A stretch of 21,569 nucleotides of DNA from Tieghemiomyces parasiticus (lineage: Eukaryota; Kickxellomycota; Dimargaritomycetes; Dimargaritales; Dimargaritaceae): contig JANBPT010000822.1 of the NCBI GenBank assembly GCA_027575765.1, forward strand, positions 1 through 21,569, in the 5' to 3' direction. A program made the translations under genes and the position numbers. A model generated the notes under the pieces. That model was not told the origin of the DNA, searched no databases, and worked only from the letters and a program-made list of their open reading frames with translations. This document shows, piece after piece, positions 1 through 9,543 of the stretch. The first letter of the stretch is position 1. Every line of letters starts with the position of its first letter.

Positions 1-40
1 AATTAATTATATTCCATCTAAAATAAATAATAATCAATCC

Positions 41-87
41 GCCCCCCCCCGCCCCCCCCCGCCGGGGGGGGCCCCCCCCCCCCCCCC
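41..87. repeat. C/G homopolymer tract with a loopless G8/C8 palindrome
   Basis: The tract consists of two blocks of G followed by nine C, then GCC, then a run of eight G (64-71) directly followed by sixteen C (72-87). The G8/C8 junction is perfectly self-complementary. It could fold as a hairpin, and the C runs could form an i-motif on one strand with a G-quadruplex on the other. It lies just downstream of the INO80 stop codon, in presumed 3' flanking DNA, and a further C9 run is at 141-149. Such tracts are error-prone in sequencing, so exact lengths and even contiguity may be artefacts. Confidence 0.85.
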
Positions 88-153
88 AGAGCATCACACC
101 TGTAGGTCGAATAGGGTAAATGCTACTAAAGAAAAGAAACCCCCCCCCCTCCC

Positions 154-3100
154 TTAGTTGACCGTCGGATCGTCCGTCGCAACCGCTGTGGGTGGCGCTG
201 GCAGAGCAACCGCTACGTCGGGTGTAATCTCGGCCGCCAACGGAGTCTCTGCTGGGGTAGCCGATAAAACTTCACCGGTCGCAGCTGCGCCTACACCGTC
301 CTTCTTTTTGGTTTGGCGTACGCGTTTAGTCGCCGGCGGCGGTGTCGACCCGTCCCCGTCAGCCACCTTAGCCTTATTAGGTCCGCGCTTCCGTGATTTG
401 AGCGTCGGCGTCCGCAGGGTGGGAATGTGCCCCGCCGCCGTACCCGCGCCGCCCCCCATCTTGCCGGCGGTAGCCGAGTTGGCCGTTGCGGGCGTTGGTG
501 ACGAGGGGGCCTGGAGGTACTTGTCAAATAACCCGTCGAGGTGGTTGATCGTCGGGAGTCGGGGTTCGAGAGTGCGAGACGTGACGAGTGGGCGTTGGAC
601 GACTTCTTGCCAAGAGGCGGGCCGCGGGTTGGCCGTAGGGGCCGATTCGTCGCCTTCCTCGCCCGTCTTGGCGGCGGCTGGGTCATGGGATGGCACAGCC
701 TGGTCACCACCCCTCGCTTCATCGGTTCCTGCCGGTACTCCGTCCTTCAGACCCGCCCCATCTCCACTTCCGGCCGCGGTCACATCTACGGTTTCCGCCC
801 CGGTTGTCGTACCGTCGCCAGCACTGGGTCCTAGCTCGGCATCATCCAGCAGCAGCGACACAATCTCCTTGGGCTTAAAATCAACCTGTTGCTTAAAATC
901 GCCACCGGAAATGACCACCTTGTGAATCTCGTCCTTCTGGCGGGCGCGCACCAAAATCTTCTCTTCGATGGTGCCACGGGTCAGTAGCCGATACACGGTG
1001 ACTTGACGGGTCTGCCCCAGCCGATGGGCGCGGTCCATAGCCTGCTGGTCCACGGTGGGATTCCAATCCGAATCGTAAAAGATGACCGTATCGGCTGCTG
1101 TCAAATTGATGCCGAGACCACCGGCGCGGGTACTGAGCAAAAAGATAAAGATATCATCGCGAGTCTGCCAGTCCGTCACCATGTCGCGACGATCCGAAAT
1201 CTTGCTCGAACCGTCCAGCCGGAGGTAGGTGTACTGTCGATAGATAAGGTACTCCTCCATCAGATCCAGCATCTTGGTCATTTGGAAATAGACCAGGACG
1301 CGGTGGCCCTCGGATTTAAGCTTGGCCAGTAGACGGTCGAGGAGCATCATTTTGCCCGAGTAGGCAATAAGCTTGTTAGCTGCCGGCATCCAGATTGAAG
1401 TGAGCCCGGCGCGGCGCGCCGGCGAGCTGAGGTCGACGGGGGCCTCCCAGGGGGCAGACCAGGGCGCACATTGCGGGGCGACGAGGGCCGCGCGCACGTC
1501 CGGGTCGAATCGGAGGCGGCGCTGGTCAGCATTGAACCGGATGTCGGCGCTGACCATGGTGATGGCCGGCGCGAGGACGGGCGGTCGGTAGGCCGGGCTA
1601 ACTCGGTTCAGGTAGGCCGCGGGAAGGGCCTCGGTAACTGTCCGACGGAGGGCCAGCAGAGCGGCCGGATCGGCCAGGGCGCGGTACACCTCGCCGCCGG
1701 CGTCGGGGGCCCCCGGGAGTAAAAGGCTGAACGGCTCATAATTGGCGGCCCGGAATGCCTGGATTCGGGAAGCCTGGCGGTCCTGGCGCGCCAGGTGGGC
1801 CGACCAGCGGTCCCTAGGTGCGTCCCTAGCCGCGTGGGCTAGCTCGGTGGCGCCGTAGTCAGCCAGTGGGGCGAACCCAAACGCTGCCGGGTTGTCATGA
1901 ATCCGGTCAGGGTGCCACAGGCCCAGCAGGGCGTGGGTGACTCGGTGACGAGCAGCGGCGGATGGGTTAGCCGGCCCTATGCGGTTCAACAGGCCCCCGG
2001 CGCGGACCAGGAGGCCCGGAACTTGGTACTGCACGAAATTCCGGCTCACGTAGGGCACGGCGACGCGGTCCCCGGCGCGGGCAACCGAAGGGGTGATGGG
2101 AAACGTATTGAAAGCGTAGGGCATCTCGACCTCAGCACGTTCAAACAGTTCCGGGTGGTTGCACACCTTACGGAACTGCATGACCACGTTCATCAGGCTC
2201 TCGTTGCCCTCGGAGGTATCGGTAGCTGCCTTGGCCAGGAGCTCGGTGACGGAGAGTCGCGATTTGAGCCCGGCATACAGACGGCGTTGGCGAGCGGTGA
2301 GGTTGCACCGCAGCTCGAGTTCGATCTTGTCACCCAACTCGTTCTGGACATGCTTCTTGATACGCCGCAACATGAACGGCTTGAGGATCATGTGAAGACG
2401 GCTTAGCTGGTGGGTGTCGAGACCAGTTTTGTTCTCAGCGTGGCTCTCAATGTCGCGGGCAAACCACTCACTAAACTCGTCGTGCGAGTCAAAAAGGGTG
2501 GGCATAATAAAATGGAGGAGGGCCCACAGCTCCCGCATCGAGTTCTGGATGGGCGTACCGGTGAGCAGGAGCCGGTTGCGGCACGGGAAGCCCAGGAGGG
2601 TGCGCCAGCGGGTACTGGTAGACGACTTAATGGCCTGGGCCTCGTCCAGGACCATGTACTGCCACTTGACGCGGGCAAAGTAGCGTTCGTCCGTCACGAC
2701 CATCTGGTAGGACGTGACCAACACGTTGAATGGCGGGTCAGCGGTGTACAGCGAGTGCTTGGTCCACAGCTTGCGCAGGGTCTGGCGGTCGCGCTGGTTC
2801 CCCCAGTACGGCAGTACCTTGAAGGACGGGACGAACCGCGTCAACTCCTGCTGCCAATTGTGCAGGGTGGACGCCGGGGCCACCACGAGGAAGGGCCCCT
2901 TGATGTGGTGCACCTCGGCCAGGTAGGCCAGCAACGAGATAGACTGCACCGTCTTACCTAGGCCCATCTCGTCGGCCAGGATGCCGTTGATACCCTGCTC
3001 GTACAGGTTGGCCAGCCAGTTCAGGCCCTTTAGCTGGTATTCCTTAAGCTGACACATGAGCAGGCGGGGCTGGGTGATGGCGTTCTGGGCCGGCATGCTA

Positions 3101-5493
3101 GACGGGTTCATGAAGTTCATCTCGTCCAGCAGGTGCACATCGACATTAAGGCCCCGGTCCTTGTCCTGGGCGCCCATCTCCTGTCGGTTGGCGTCGAAGG
3201 CCCGGGTCTGGTTCTGCTGGCGGGCGAGGGCCTGTTGGGCACTTTGCCGGGCCCGTGCCTGCAGCTGAGCTTCGTCCTCGCCGTCAAAGTCGATGTCGTC
3301 GAAGGTGGCTCCCTCATCATCGCCAGCAGGCTCAGAGGGGACCGCGGTAGCCTGTCCCTCGGTCTTGTCGTCGCCGGCTCCCAGCTTCCCGCCGACGAAG
3401 TGACTAAAGATTTCGGTCTGAGATATCAAAAAGTTGAGCTTGCGGTTCTGGCGCATAGTCTCGCGGCGCTCCTCCTCAATCCGTAGGCGTTCCTGAGCCT
3501 CCTTCTCGGCGCGCTTGCGAGCCTCCTTCTCCTCGCGCTCGTTGCGCTTCCAAAATAGAAGCATCTCACGCATCGCCCGCTTGGCCCGCAGCTGTACGTC
3601 ACGGCGTTCGCGGGCGGAGCGACCGGCCACGCGACGCACCTCGCGCTGGCAGTGCTGGGCTATCCGCCGGCAGCTCTGCTGACGCACCATCAGGTTCGTG
3701 GTCGCATGTCGCGCTACCTTGGGAACCTGGCGGTGACTGACAACCGCCCATGCCCGACGCTGTAACAGGGTGGGGTCGTCCGGATCACCGTCCACGGAGG
3801 CCTCGCGCGGGTCCCGGCCGTCACCGTAGTCAACGGATGGCGGTGGGTGAGACTGATTCGCAAACTCCGAGCCGTAAGGGTAGTCGTAACTGGCCGTTGG
3901 TGGCTGCACAAGTTCATCGCTGTGGCCATTGGCAAGGTAAGCATTCAAGTGGTGCTCCTTCCGCTCTTGGTCGCGCTCATAGTAGGCTTCCTCATAGGCA
4001 CGCAGGATTCGCTGGGACTGCCGTCGCCACTTTGTGGCGTATTCAATATAGGTCGGGGAAAGGCGGTCGGAGCTTTCAGAGGAAGAGCCACTGTGCGGAA
4101 GCCCGTCAAGCCGGCGGGAGTCGGCAGTATGCGCTGTCTCCGATTTGACCCGACCGTCGTTGTGGGCAGCGGCGTTAGCTTCGCTCCAGCGGACTCGGCC
4201 GCCGCGTCCTCGTCCTCGGGTTCCACGACCTCCCCGGGTAGCCCGGGCGGCTCCACGACCGCGGCGAGTCTTGCCGGATGTAACCATAGGAGCAGGCCCG
4301 GACGCCTCCGCGCTTTCCGTCGGAATGTCCACATCATCGGCAATTGAGACATGGTGGTCTGGGTGGGCAGGGTGGCGTGATTGCTCGGTGGGCGTGCGTG
4401 GGCTGGTGTCGTCGACGCTTCCGTGGTAGTCAGCGTGGCGGCGATCCTCGTCCGTGTAGCGGTGGGTCTCAGGGTAACCGACTTCGGCGCGATCAGTAGC
4501 ATAGGCTCGTGTGGATTCAGCGTAGTATTCGTGCCCAGGGCTCTCCGCGTGTTCCCGCACGTATCGTGGCGATTCCGGGTAGTCGGTGGGACGGACCGCA
4601 TGTCGCTCGTGTTCGTACCCAGCGTAGTGGCTGTCATAGGCCGGGTCGGTCGGGTACCCGGAGGCTCGGTCATCGTAGGCGGCGTACGAATTTCGTGGAG
4701 CATGCTCGTGACGAGCGTACTGGTCCTCTGTGTAGCGGTAGTAGTGCTCCTCGGGCTCAGTGTACCGGTCGTTGTATCCACCGGGAACATTGCTTTGGTA
4801 GGTGGAAGGAGCGGGAGCCTCGTCGTTCAACAGCAGGCTGGAGATGGACATGGCAGCCCGGCCTCCGGGGGCGGCTACCGATGTCGCTGCCGGTGCCATA
4901 TCAGAATGGTGCGGGCGGTCGGCGTACCGTGTCTCGGCGGAACCACGTTCGGGAGAAAAATAGCCGACAGCCGGACCTGCGGCGGGTGTGACGCGTTCGT
5001 CACGGTAGGTCCGGGGGTACTCGTCATATGGGCCGTAGGGCTCGCCGCGTGGGTTGGGACGGTCCCAAAATTCGGGGTATTGGGCGTCATAAGCTGCCCG
5101 GGGGGGCTCACGTGCATTTGGGTACGAGTAGTCGATGTCCCGATGGCGAGCGTGTACCGGGTGGCGGGTGGACTCGCGCTCGTCATGGTAGGCGTAGGCG
5201 TCACGGCCGACAGCGTACCGAGCATACGGGTCTGGCGGATAGTCGGCTCGGGGTTCGTTATAGTAGGGATCGGCGAACCTAGGTGGTGGACCGGTCTCAT
5301 AGTCAGCCTCGCGGCCGTAGGATGAAGATGGAGGACGGTGGTCGTCGTGGGGCGGGGGGATCGGGGAGCGGGGCGGTGGGTGCGAGGCGGAGCTCTCGAA
5401 AGTCCCCACGGGCGGATAATAGGGCGCCTCCTCGCCCGGCTCCGGATGCAGGAGATTCCGAAGCCGGTAGGACTCGCGGGGCTCGTCAGCCAT
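154..5493 (-). CDS. INO80: INO80-type chromatin remodelling ATPase, intronless, 1779 aa
   Basis: This is the catalytic Snf2-family subunit of the INO80 complex, which slides nucleosomes and exchanges or positions H2A.Z in the nucleus during transcription, replication and repair. In order it shows: a low-complexity N-terminus rich in Tyr, Arg, Pro and His (about 1-400); an RG-rich box (about 405-437); a basic DBINO/HSA region (about 578-702); helicase lobe 1 with Walker A DEMGLGKT (841-848, Lys847) and a DEAQ box (950-953), the form typical of INO80; HPELF (1113-1117); a family-typical insertion of about 260 residues; and lobe 2 from SGKMM (1379) with STRAGGLGINL and motif VI DRAHRLGQTR (about 1487-1496). 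A disordered tail follows, with a basic nuclear-localisation-like stretch near 1700. All ATPase motifs look intact. The start ATG at 5493 opens MADEPRES, and TAA ends the frame. Family members I know are nearer 1500 residues; the extra length is in the N-terminus and tail. Confidence 0.96.
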   Translation of the reverse strand: MADEPRESYRLRNLLHPEPGEEAPYYPPVGTFESSASHPPPRSPIPPPHDDHRPPSSSYGREADYETGPPPRFADPYYNEPRADYPPDPYARYAVGRDAYAYHDERESTRHPVHARHRDIDYSYPNAREPPRAAYDAQYPEFWDRPNPRGEPYGPYDEYPRTYRDERVTPAAGPAVGYFSPERGSAETRYADRPHHSDMAPAATSVAAPGGRAAMSISSLLLNDEAPAPSTYQSNVPGGYNDRYTEPEEHYYRYTEDQYARHEHAPRNSYAAYDDRASGYPTDPAYDSHYAGYEHERHAVRPTDYPESPRYVREHAESPGHEYYAESTRAYATDRAEVGYPETHRYTDEDRRHADYHGSVDDTSPRTPTEQSRHPAHPDHHVSIADDVDIPTESAEASGPAPMVTSGKTRRGRGAARATRGGRGTRGRGRGGRVRWSEANAAAHNDGRVKSETAHTADSRRLDGLPHSGSSSESSDRLSPTYIEYATKWRRQSQRILRAYEEAYYERDQERKEHHLNAYLANGHSDELVQPPTASYDYPYGSEFANQSHPPPSVDYGDGRDPREASVDGDPDDPTLLQRRAWAVVSHRQVPKVARHATTNLMVRQQSCRRIAQHCQREVRRVAGRSARERRDVQLRAKRAMREMLLFWKRNEREEKEARKRAEKEAQERLRIEEERRETMRQNRKLNFLISQTEIFSHFVGGKLGAGDDKTEGQATAVPSEPAGDDEGATFDDIDFDGEDEAQLQARARQSAQQALARQQNQTRAFDANRQEMGAQDKDRGLNVDVHLLDEMNFMNPSSMPAQNAITQPRLLMCQLKEYQLKGLNWLANLYEQGINGILADEMGLGKTVQSISLLAYLAEVHHIKGPFLVVAPASTLHNWQQELTRFVPSFKVLPYWGNQRDRQTLRKLWTKHSLYTADPPFNVLVTSYQMVVTDERYFARVKWQYMVLDEAQAIKSSTSTRWRTLLGFPCRNRLLLTGTPIQNSMRELWALLHFIMPTLFDSHDEFSEWFARDIESHAENKTGLDTHQLSRLHMILKPFMLRRIKKHVQNELGDKIELELRCNLTARQRRLYAGLKSRLSVTELLAKAATDTSEGNESLMNVVMQFRKVCNHPELFERAEVEMPYAFNTFPITPSVARAGDRVAVPYVSRNFVQYQVPGLLVRAGGLLNRIGPANPSAAARHRVTHALLGLWHPDRIHDNPAAFGFAPLADYGATELAHAARDAPRDRWSAHLARQDRQASRIQAFRAANYEPFSLLLPGAPDAGGEVYRALADPAALLALRRTVTEALPAAYLNRVSPAYRPPVLAPAITMVSADIRFNADQRRLRFDPDVRAALVAPQCAPWSAPWEAPVDLSSPARRAGLTSIWMPAANKLIAYSGKMMLLDRLLAKLKSEGHRVLVYFQMTKMLDLMEEYLIYRQYTYLRLDGSSKISDRRDMVTDWQTRDDIFIFLLSTRAGGLGINLTAADTVIFYDSDWNPTVDQQAMDRAHRLGQTRQVTVYRLLTRGTIEEKILVRARQKDEIHKVVISGGDFKQQVDFKPKEIVSLLLDDAELGPSAGDGTTTGAETVDVTAAGSGDGAGLKDGVPAGTDEARGGDQAVPSHDPAAAKTGEEGDESAPTANPRPASWQEVVQRPLVTSRTLEPRLPTINHLDGLFDKYLQAPSSPTPATANSATAGKMGGGAGTAAGHIPTLRTPTLKSRKRGPNKAKVADGDGSTPPPATKRVRQTKKKDGVGAAATGEVLSATPAETPLAAEITPDVAVALPAPPTAVATDDPTVN

Positions 5494-7547
5494 GGTGGGA
5501 TCTTCTGGGGAAGGGGTGCAGCGACGAGGGATGCGGTGGTCACTGGTCGGATGAGCCGCAGAATCAAGCTGGGGAGGTGATGGCGTGGTTGTCTATCGCA
5601 ATGAGGCTTGTGAAGGAGGGAATCGATTTGGTCGCAGAGGATGGAGGAAATGGTGATCGGGGCTTGGGTCGCGTAAACGAGAGCAGGCCGGTAGAGGTCG
5701 GTTGGACAGTATAAAGGAGGGAAAGAACGAGCGCTTAGTTTTGCTAAATGACTATGATACGGATAACTATAAACAGAGAAGGGGACGTACGCGACCAACG
5801 GTTAGGGAGGGGAGGAGGGGTTAGGTGTAGACACGCGGGGCTGAGGAACAGGGGGAGTAGGTGGAGTATGAGAAGCTAGCAGGATCGGGTCGGACCCAAT
5901 AGTCAGGACCGTGGAGCAGTGGTGAAGGGAAGAGGCCAGTGGCTAGCACGCGGCCCGAGGGACAATGTGTACGGGAGGGGGAGGCGTAGCAGTGGTATCG
6001 ACAAGGTGGGCAGCGCGGGTCAAGCGGGGGGAGCCAAGCGATAAAAGATGGTAGAGGATCACCAATGGTCCTGTGGCGACATGGAACGGGGACGGAACTA
6101 CTACTACTACTGGCGGTAAACTACTCGGGCAGACCGTGTTGACAAATCCGAAAAATGGCCCATAGACACTGGGGCTGGGTAGGTCTGGGGGAATGGCGGT
6201 GCCCGAGCGGAAGGAATTCGACCCGTCAAGGGTTTCGATGCAGTAAGAAACGTTCTGGTGGCGCCAACACGTTGGTTAGGTCCCCTTGGCAGTGGAAGTG
6301 TCTTGAAGGCAGAAGAGTAATGGCTGGTGATGAGTGGTACGTTAGGTGTAGAGATGACCCAGAAATGTAGAGCACAGAGTGGAAAGGAAAAAGGGGCCAA
6401 GTTAGTGCTGAACTAAAGTGCAGGGGAGGGGAGAGGCGAGACGGCCAACGTAACCGGGCGTGCGGGCGGTAGCATGAAAGGAAAGGGCAGGAGGGAGGAG
6501 GTGAGGAGATCCCCCACTCCAGAAGGAACGTGGCAGATACCATCGGTCCTCATTTAGGCGGAGCCTATAAATTAGGAAAGCGGGGGGGGCCGTGGAGATT
6601 GCCCGGCCGGCCTATCGACACACACGCCAACCTAGGCCCTCTCGGCCTGCGGTTCCTCTGGCTGACAGGTATGCGGGACGCGGGAGAGCCAAGCCCCGGC
6701 TTGGCGTGACCGTGCCACCTCACCTACGCCCAGGCCACATGCGCAGCTCCCGGGCAGGTCTGGTGGGAACGGGCCTTTAATAAGACGCATATGGAGGAAT
6801 GGCAAGGTTAGCAGTCTTTAGGCCCTTTCTTTAACACCGGTGTTGCACTGAATGGCATTCGAGGAGCCAACTGGCCGCCTTGAGACCCCCCCCCCTTCGT
6901 AGTAGCATAGAGTCCAAAAAGGGCGGAGCTGCACTTCCCCTCCCGAAAGTCTTGCACTGTATGCCATAGTACCTTTATCGCGGGCAGCTGGCCCTACCAA
7001 GGCCAATGCCCCTCTTAGATGGCGCGCCATCAGATTGTACCAGCACAGGTGTTGCAATGCGCGCATATCGGAGCGCAGTTTGGCCAGCCAGCAACACTAG
7101 TAGCCATGGCCCTCAGCGCGACTTGAACTTCCCTGTCGGACACACCAACCTGTGCCATTCTGCATGGCATATATAGGTAAAACAACGGATGAGACGCTCT
7201 AGCGCTGACTTGTATCGCGTCTGTGGAGCGCGGCCTACCCCTCATCCCAAAGCCAGAGGGATCGACACATCGCGGCTCCCTGGGTTGGGTGCGGGGCGAT
7301 CCAGCGAACTACAATCATATCCAGCCTAATCAACCCGCAGCACTGGGGCGGCCAGGGCTCTGACCGGGCCGTTTCAATGTGATTTTCTAGGACTGACCTG
7401 GCCTATTTCCATAGGCCGTAGAGCTGAAAAAAGGTTACTAATTCTTAACTACTTGACCTCGTTAACCGATCCGTTGTGAAGTGGATACTGGGCCATGAGC
7501 AGTCACAAAGCCTAAGCAATCTAACCCAGATCCAGTAATTAACTTTA
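5494..7547. other. Intergenic region upstream of INO80 and downstream of the FANCE-like gene
   Basis: About 2 kb without a convincing gene. Open frames here are short, low in complexity and mostly lack ATG starts. It should hold the INO80 promoter (near 5500-5800, minus strand) and the 3' end of the FANCE-like transcript (near 7500). A TATA-like element on the plus strand (CCTATAAATTAGG, 6564-6576) has no recognisable gene after it. A C9 run lies near 6887-6895. A tRNA-like A box near 6195 lacks the rest of a tRNA. Confidence 0.6.
6097..6111. repeat. Short (ACT)5 microsatellite
   Basis: Five exact tandem copies of ACT in the non-coding interval upstream of INO80. No function is evident. Confidence 0.85.
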
Positions 7548-8984
7548 CTAATATGTTATACTGGCATCTGAAGGGCCCCTGTCTGCTGCTGCATTCCGCT
7601 GCAAAGTTGACTCGATGGTTTTCCTCAGGAATGTTCTACTCCGCGCGGCTACCGCCAGGGCCCATTCGGTATGCGGGCGTACCAAGGCCGGGTAGGCCTT
7701 GACGAGCGCGAGTAGCAGGTTGGCGAATTTTTTCGACGTGGCCTGTGCGGGACTTTGACACAACCCACGGTCCAACGCGGTCAACGTGAGTCGCACCGTC
7801 TCGGCATCGGCTGTCTTGGTGGCCAGGACGGCGTGAAGGAACGTCATAAATGCGTCCGACCAAGTGATATGTATAGTAGACATGGTATCGGTAGTCGTAG
7901 GGGATCGGTCGGATCCCGAGGGCTGGTCCGTCACAGCGATCGGGGTGAGGATCTGGGTGCACAGAAACCGTGTCGTAGAATTGCTAGGCCCGCTCTCGCG
8001 TACCACTTTACACAGAACGTCGCCAACGACCGGGTGCACGTCGACCCATTGCTGGGCGCCGAGAAGTGGTACGATCCACCCTTCGACAAACGGCTTGGGT
8101 TTGGCGCGGAAGGCATGCAGCCAGCTTTGAATCAGGCACCGGGCTGGGGGTTCCGTGGGTACCGTTGTGGTTGGTTGTGAGTCAAGGGTACGGCTAGACG
8201 AGTGGTAGCCGGGCCAGCCTAACCAGGCGTAGCACCGGACGAGGTTACCGTAGGATATGGCTGGGTCGTCCGTGGCCCGTCGTACCAGTTCGGCGAGGAC
8301 TTCCGGATCGGTCAGAATGGACACTGAACACGCATCAAGAATAGTGGCGGTTTGAGTGCCAGGCAGAAGCAGTGACGCCTGTAGTGGAGTCCAGACAGTG
8401 TCGGCGGTAGCATCTGAAGCGGCGAGGGCCTGCCGCAACTCCTCACTATGTCGTGCGATCCGGTCGGCCTGCGATGTGTTCAATCCACCCGTGGCTGTCC
8501 GTGTCCCGCCATCCGTACTGGTAGCATTGGTAAGCGGCGTATCCGCCCAGGTCGCTGACTGGACACCTTCGCTACGATTCCCATCCGTATCGATGGTTGC
8601 AAGGTCCGTCGGATTGGCTCGGGTGTCAGGAAGCAAGCGGAACGTAGTCTGATACGAACATGGGTCGATGAGTAACGGAAGGATAGGTCTCTGATCGGCC
8701 GTAGCTAGGTCCGCTAAGGTAGGTCGAACTGCCGGCTGCAGCAATCCGGCGAGATCCTCACCTATGGCTGTTGGGAAACGGTCGTGGAGCTGTCGCAGTC
8801 GGGCCCGGGCTTCTGCTACAAGTCGGACATCAGTGGGCGGCATGCAGGTTGTTAGTGTTTGCGGAGGGCTTTCCTTGAAGGGACCGCTGGGCAACGAATG
8901 TGCGCAATGCCGGAGAAGAGAGGGGGGAGCCGTAATCAAAGAATTACTGGAAGGGTGAGTCGATTCCCTGGCATCGGTCCGCAT
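7548..8984 (-). CDS. FANCE: FANCE-like protein (Fanconi anaemia group E, C-terminal helical domain), about 478 aa
   Basis: FANCE joins FANCC and FANCF in the nuclear Fanconi core complex and docks the FANCD2-FANCI substrate for monoubiquitination during interstrand-crosslink repair. The C-terminal half (about 217-465) follows the FANCE domain by eye. In order: a segment with SYGNLVRCYAWLGW (about 244-257); HAFRAKPKPFVEGWIVPLL (about 290-308), matching the AKY-x-P-V region of animal FANCE; a WSDAFMTFLHAVLA helix (about 375-388); and the closing pair FANLLLALVKAYP (420-432) and TFLRKTIESTL (451-461), the best match. The N-terminal half is less conserved with a Thr/Ser/Ala-rich linker. The frame stays open to a TTG at 9017, but ATG at 8984 (478 aa) or ATG at 8843 (431 aa, MPPTDVRL) is more likely; the residues between look unstructured, so 8843 is a serious alternative. 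No frameshift or intron was seen. It is divergent from the mL60 gene. The main alternative is an unrelated helical-repeat protein. Confidence 0.75.
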   Translation of the reverse strand: MRTDARESTHPSSNSLITAPPSLLRHCAHSLPSGPFKESPPQTLTTCMPPTDVRLVAEARARLRQLHDRFPTAIGEDLAGLLQPAVRPTLADLATADQRPILPLLIDPCSYQTTFRLLPDTRANPTDLATIDTDGNRSEGVQSATWADTPLTNATSTDGGTRTATGGLNTSQADRIARHSEELRQALAASDATADTVWTPLQASLLLPGTQTATILDACSVSILTDPEVLAELVRRATDDPAISYGNLVRCYAWLGWPGYHSSSRTLDSQPTTTVPTEPPARCLIQSWLHAFRAKPKPFVEGWIVPLLGAQQWVDVHPVVGDVLCKVVRESGPSNSTTRFLCTQILTPIAVTDQPSGSDRSPTTTDTMSTIHITWSDAFMTFLHAVLATKTADAETVRLTLTALDRGLCQSPAQATSKKFANLLLALVKAYPALVRPHTEWALAVAARSRTFLRKTIESTLQRNAAADRGPSDASITY

Positions 8985-9543
8985 GTGTGGCGGTGATTCC
9001 CTTAGGCCTCCCTTCAATACTAGTGCCCTAGACTCTTCCTTAAGTCGTCAGTCGTTTAGGCCTCAGACGTCGTAGCTTGTATAGTCGCTCTGTGGTATAT
9101 GCGTGCCAATTGATGATATTTATTTCGGATGAAGTCTAAGGGGGCGGGAGAAAGAAAGAGCGAGGGATAGGGGACGCCATTATCAGTCGGTTTAGAGGCC
9201 TGAGCTACCTTGGCCAGCGGGCATAAGGCACCAGATATACATCAGCTACCCAAAAAACCTAGCTGTACACTATACGAGGCAAGCAACACATTTAGGCAGA
9301 AAATATTACAGCCTGACTCAACCCTTAACGATCGGCCCAGGCTACACGTCCGTGGTCCTCCATCAGCCTGCAACCCTCTCATAGTGGCAGATCCACCAGG
9401 CCCCCCCCGATTCCCCAGCCTCTTCACATGGCACTGATCCACCACACGGCCGCTTTCCTTCCGACATGTGATTATAACCCATCCCTTTTCGTTTGCTTTT
9501 TTTATACTCAATTCCGAATCCACTCGGATCCGAAAAAGCAACA
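8985..9543. promoter_or_regulatory. Shared divergent intergenic region between the FANCE-like and mL60 genes
   Basis: About 560 bases separate two genes read outwards, so both promoters must lie here. An A/T-rich patch (GATATTTATTT near 9114-9124) and a T-rich run ending in TTTATAC (about 9497-9509) close to the mL60 start are visible, but no canonical motif can be assigned. Open frames in the interval are spurious. Confidence 0.45.

Noticed and set aside
158..925. Plus-strand open frame of 255 codons opposite the 3' part of INO80
   Set aside because: It starts at TTG, lies wholly antisense to a well-supported gene, and its translation is a compositional mirror of GC-rich codons with no family features.
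4381..5325. Plus-strand open frame of 314 codons opposite the INO80 N-terminus
   Set aside because: Antisense to the low-complexity INO80 N-terminus. The Val/Gly-rich product reflects the complement of Tyr/Arg/Pro codons.
6195..6210. tRNA Ser/Leu-like 5' end with an A-box-like TGCCCGAGCGG
   Set aside because: No B box at the right distance, no pairing 3' acceptor strand and no 7-base anticodon loop follow. At most a chance match or a tRNA fragment.
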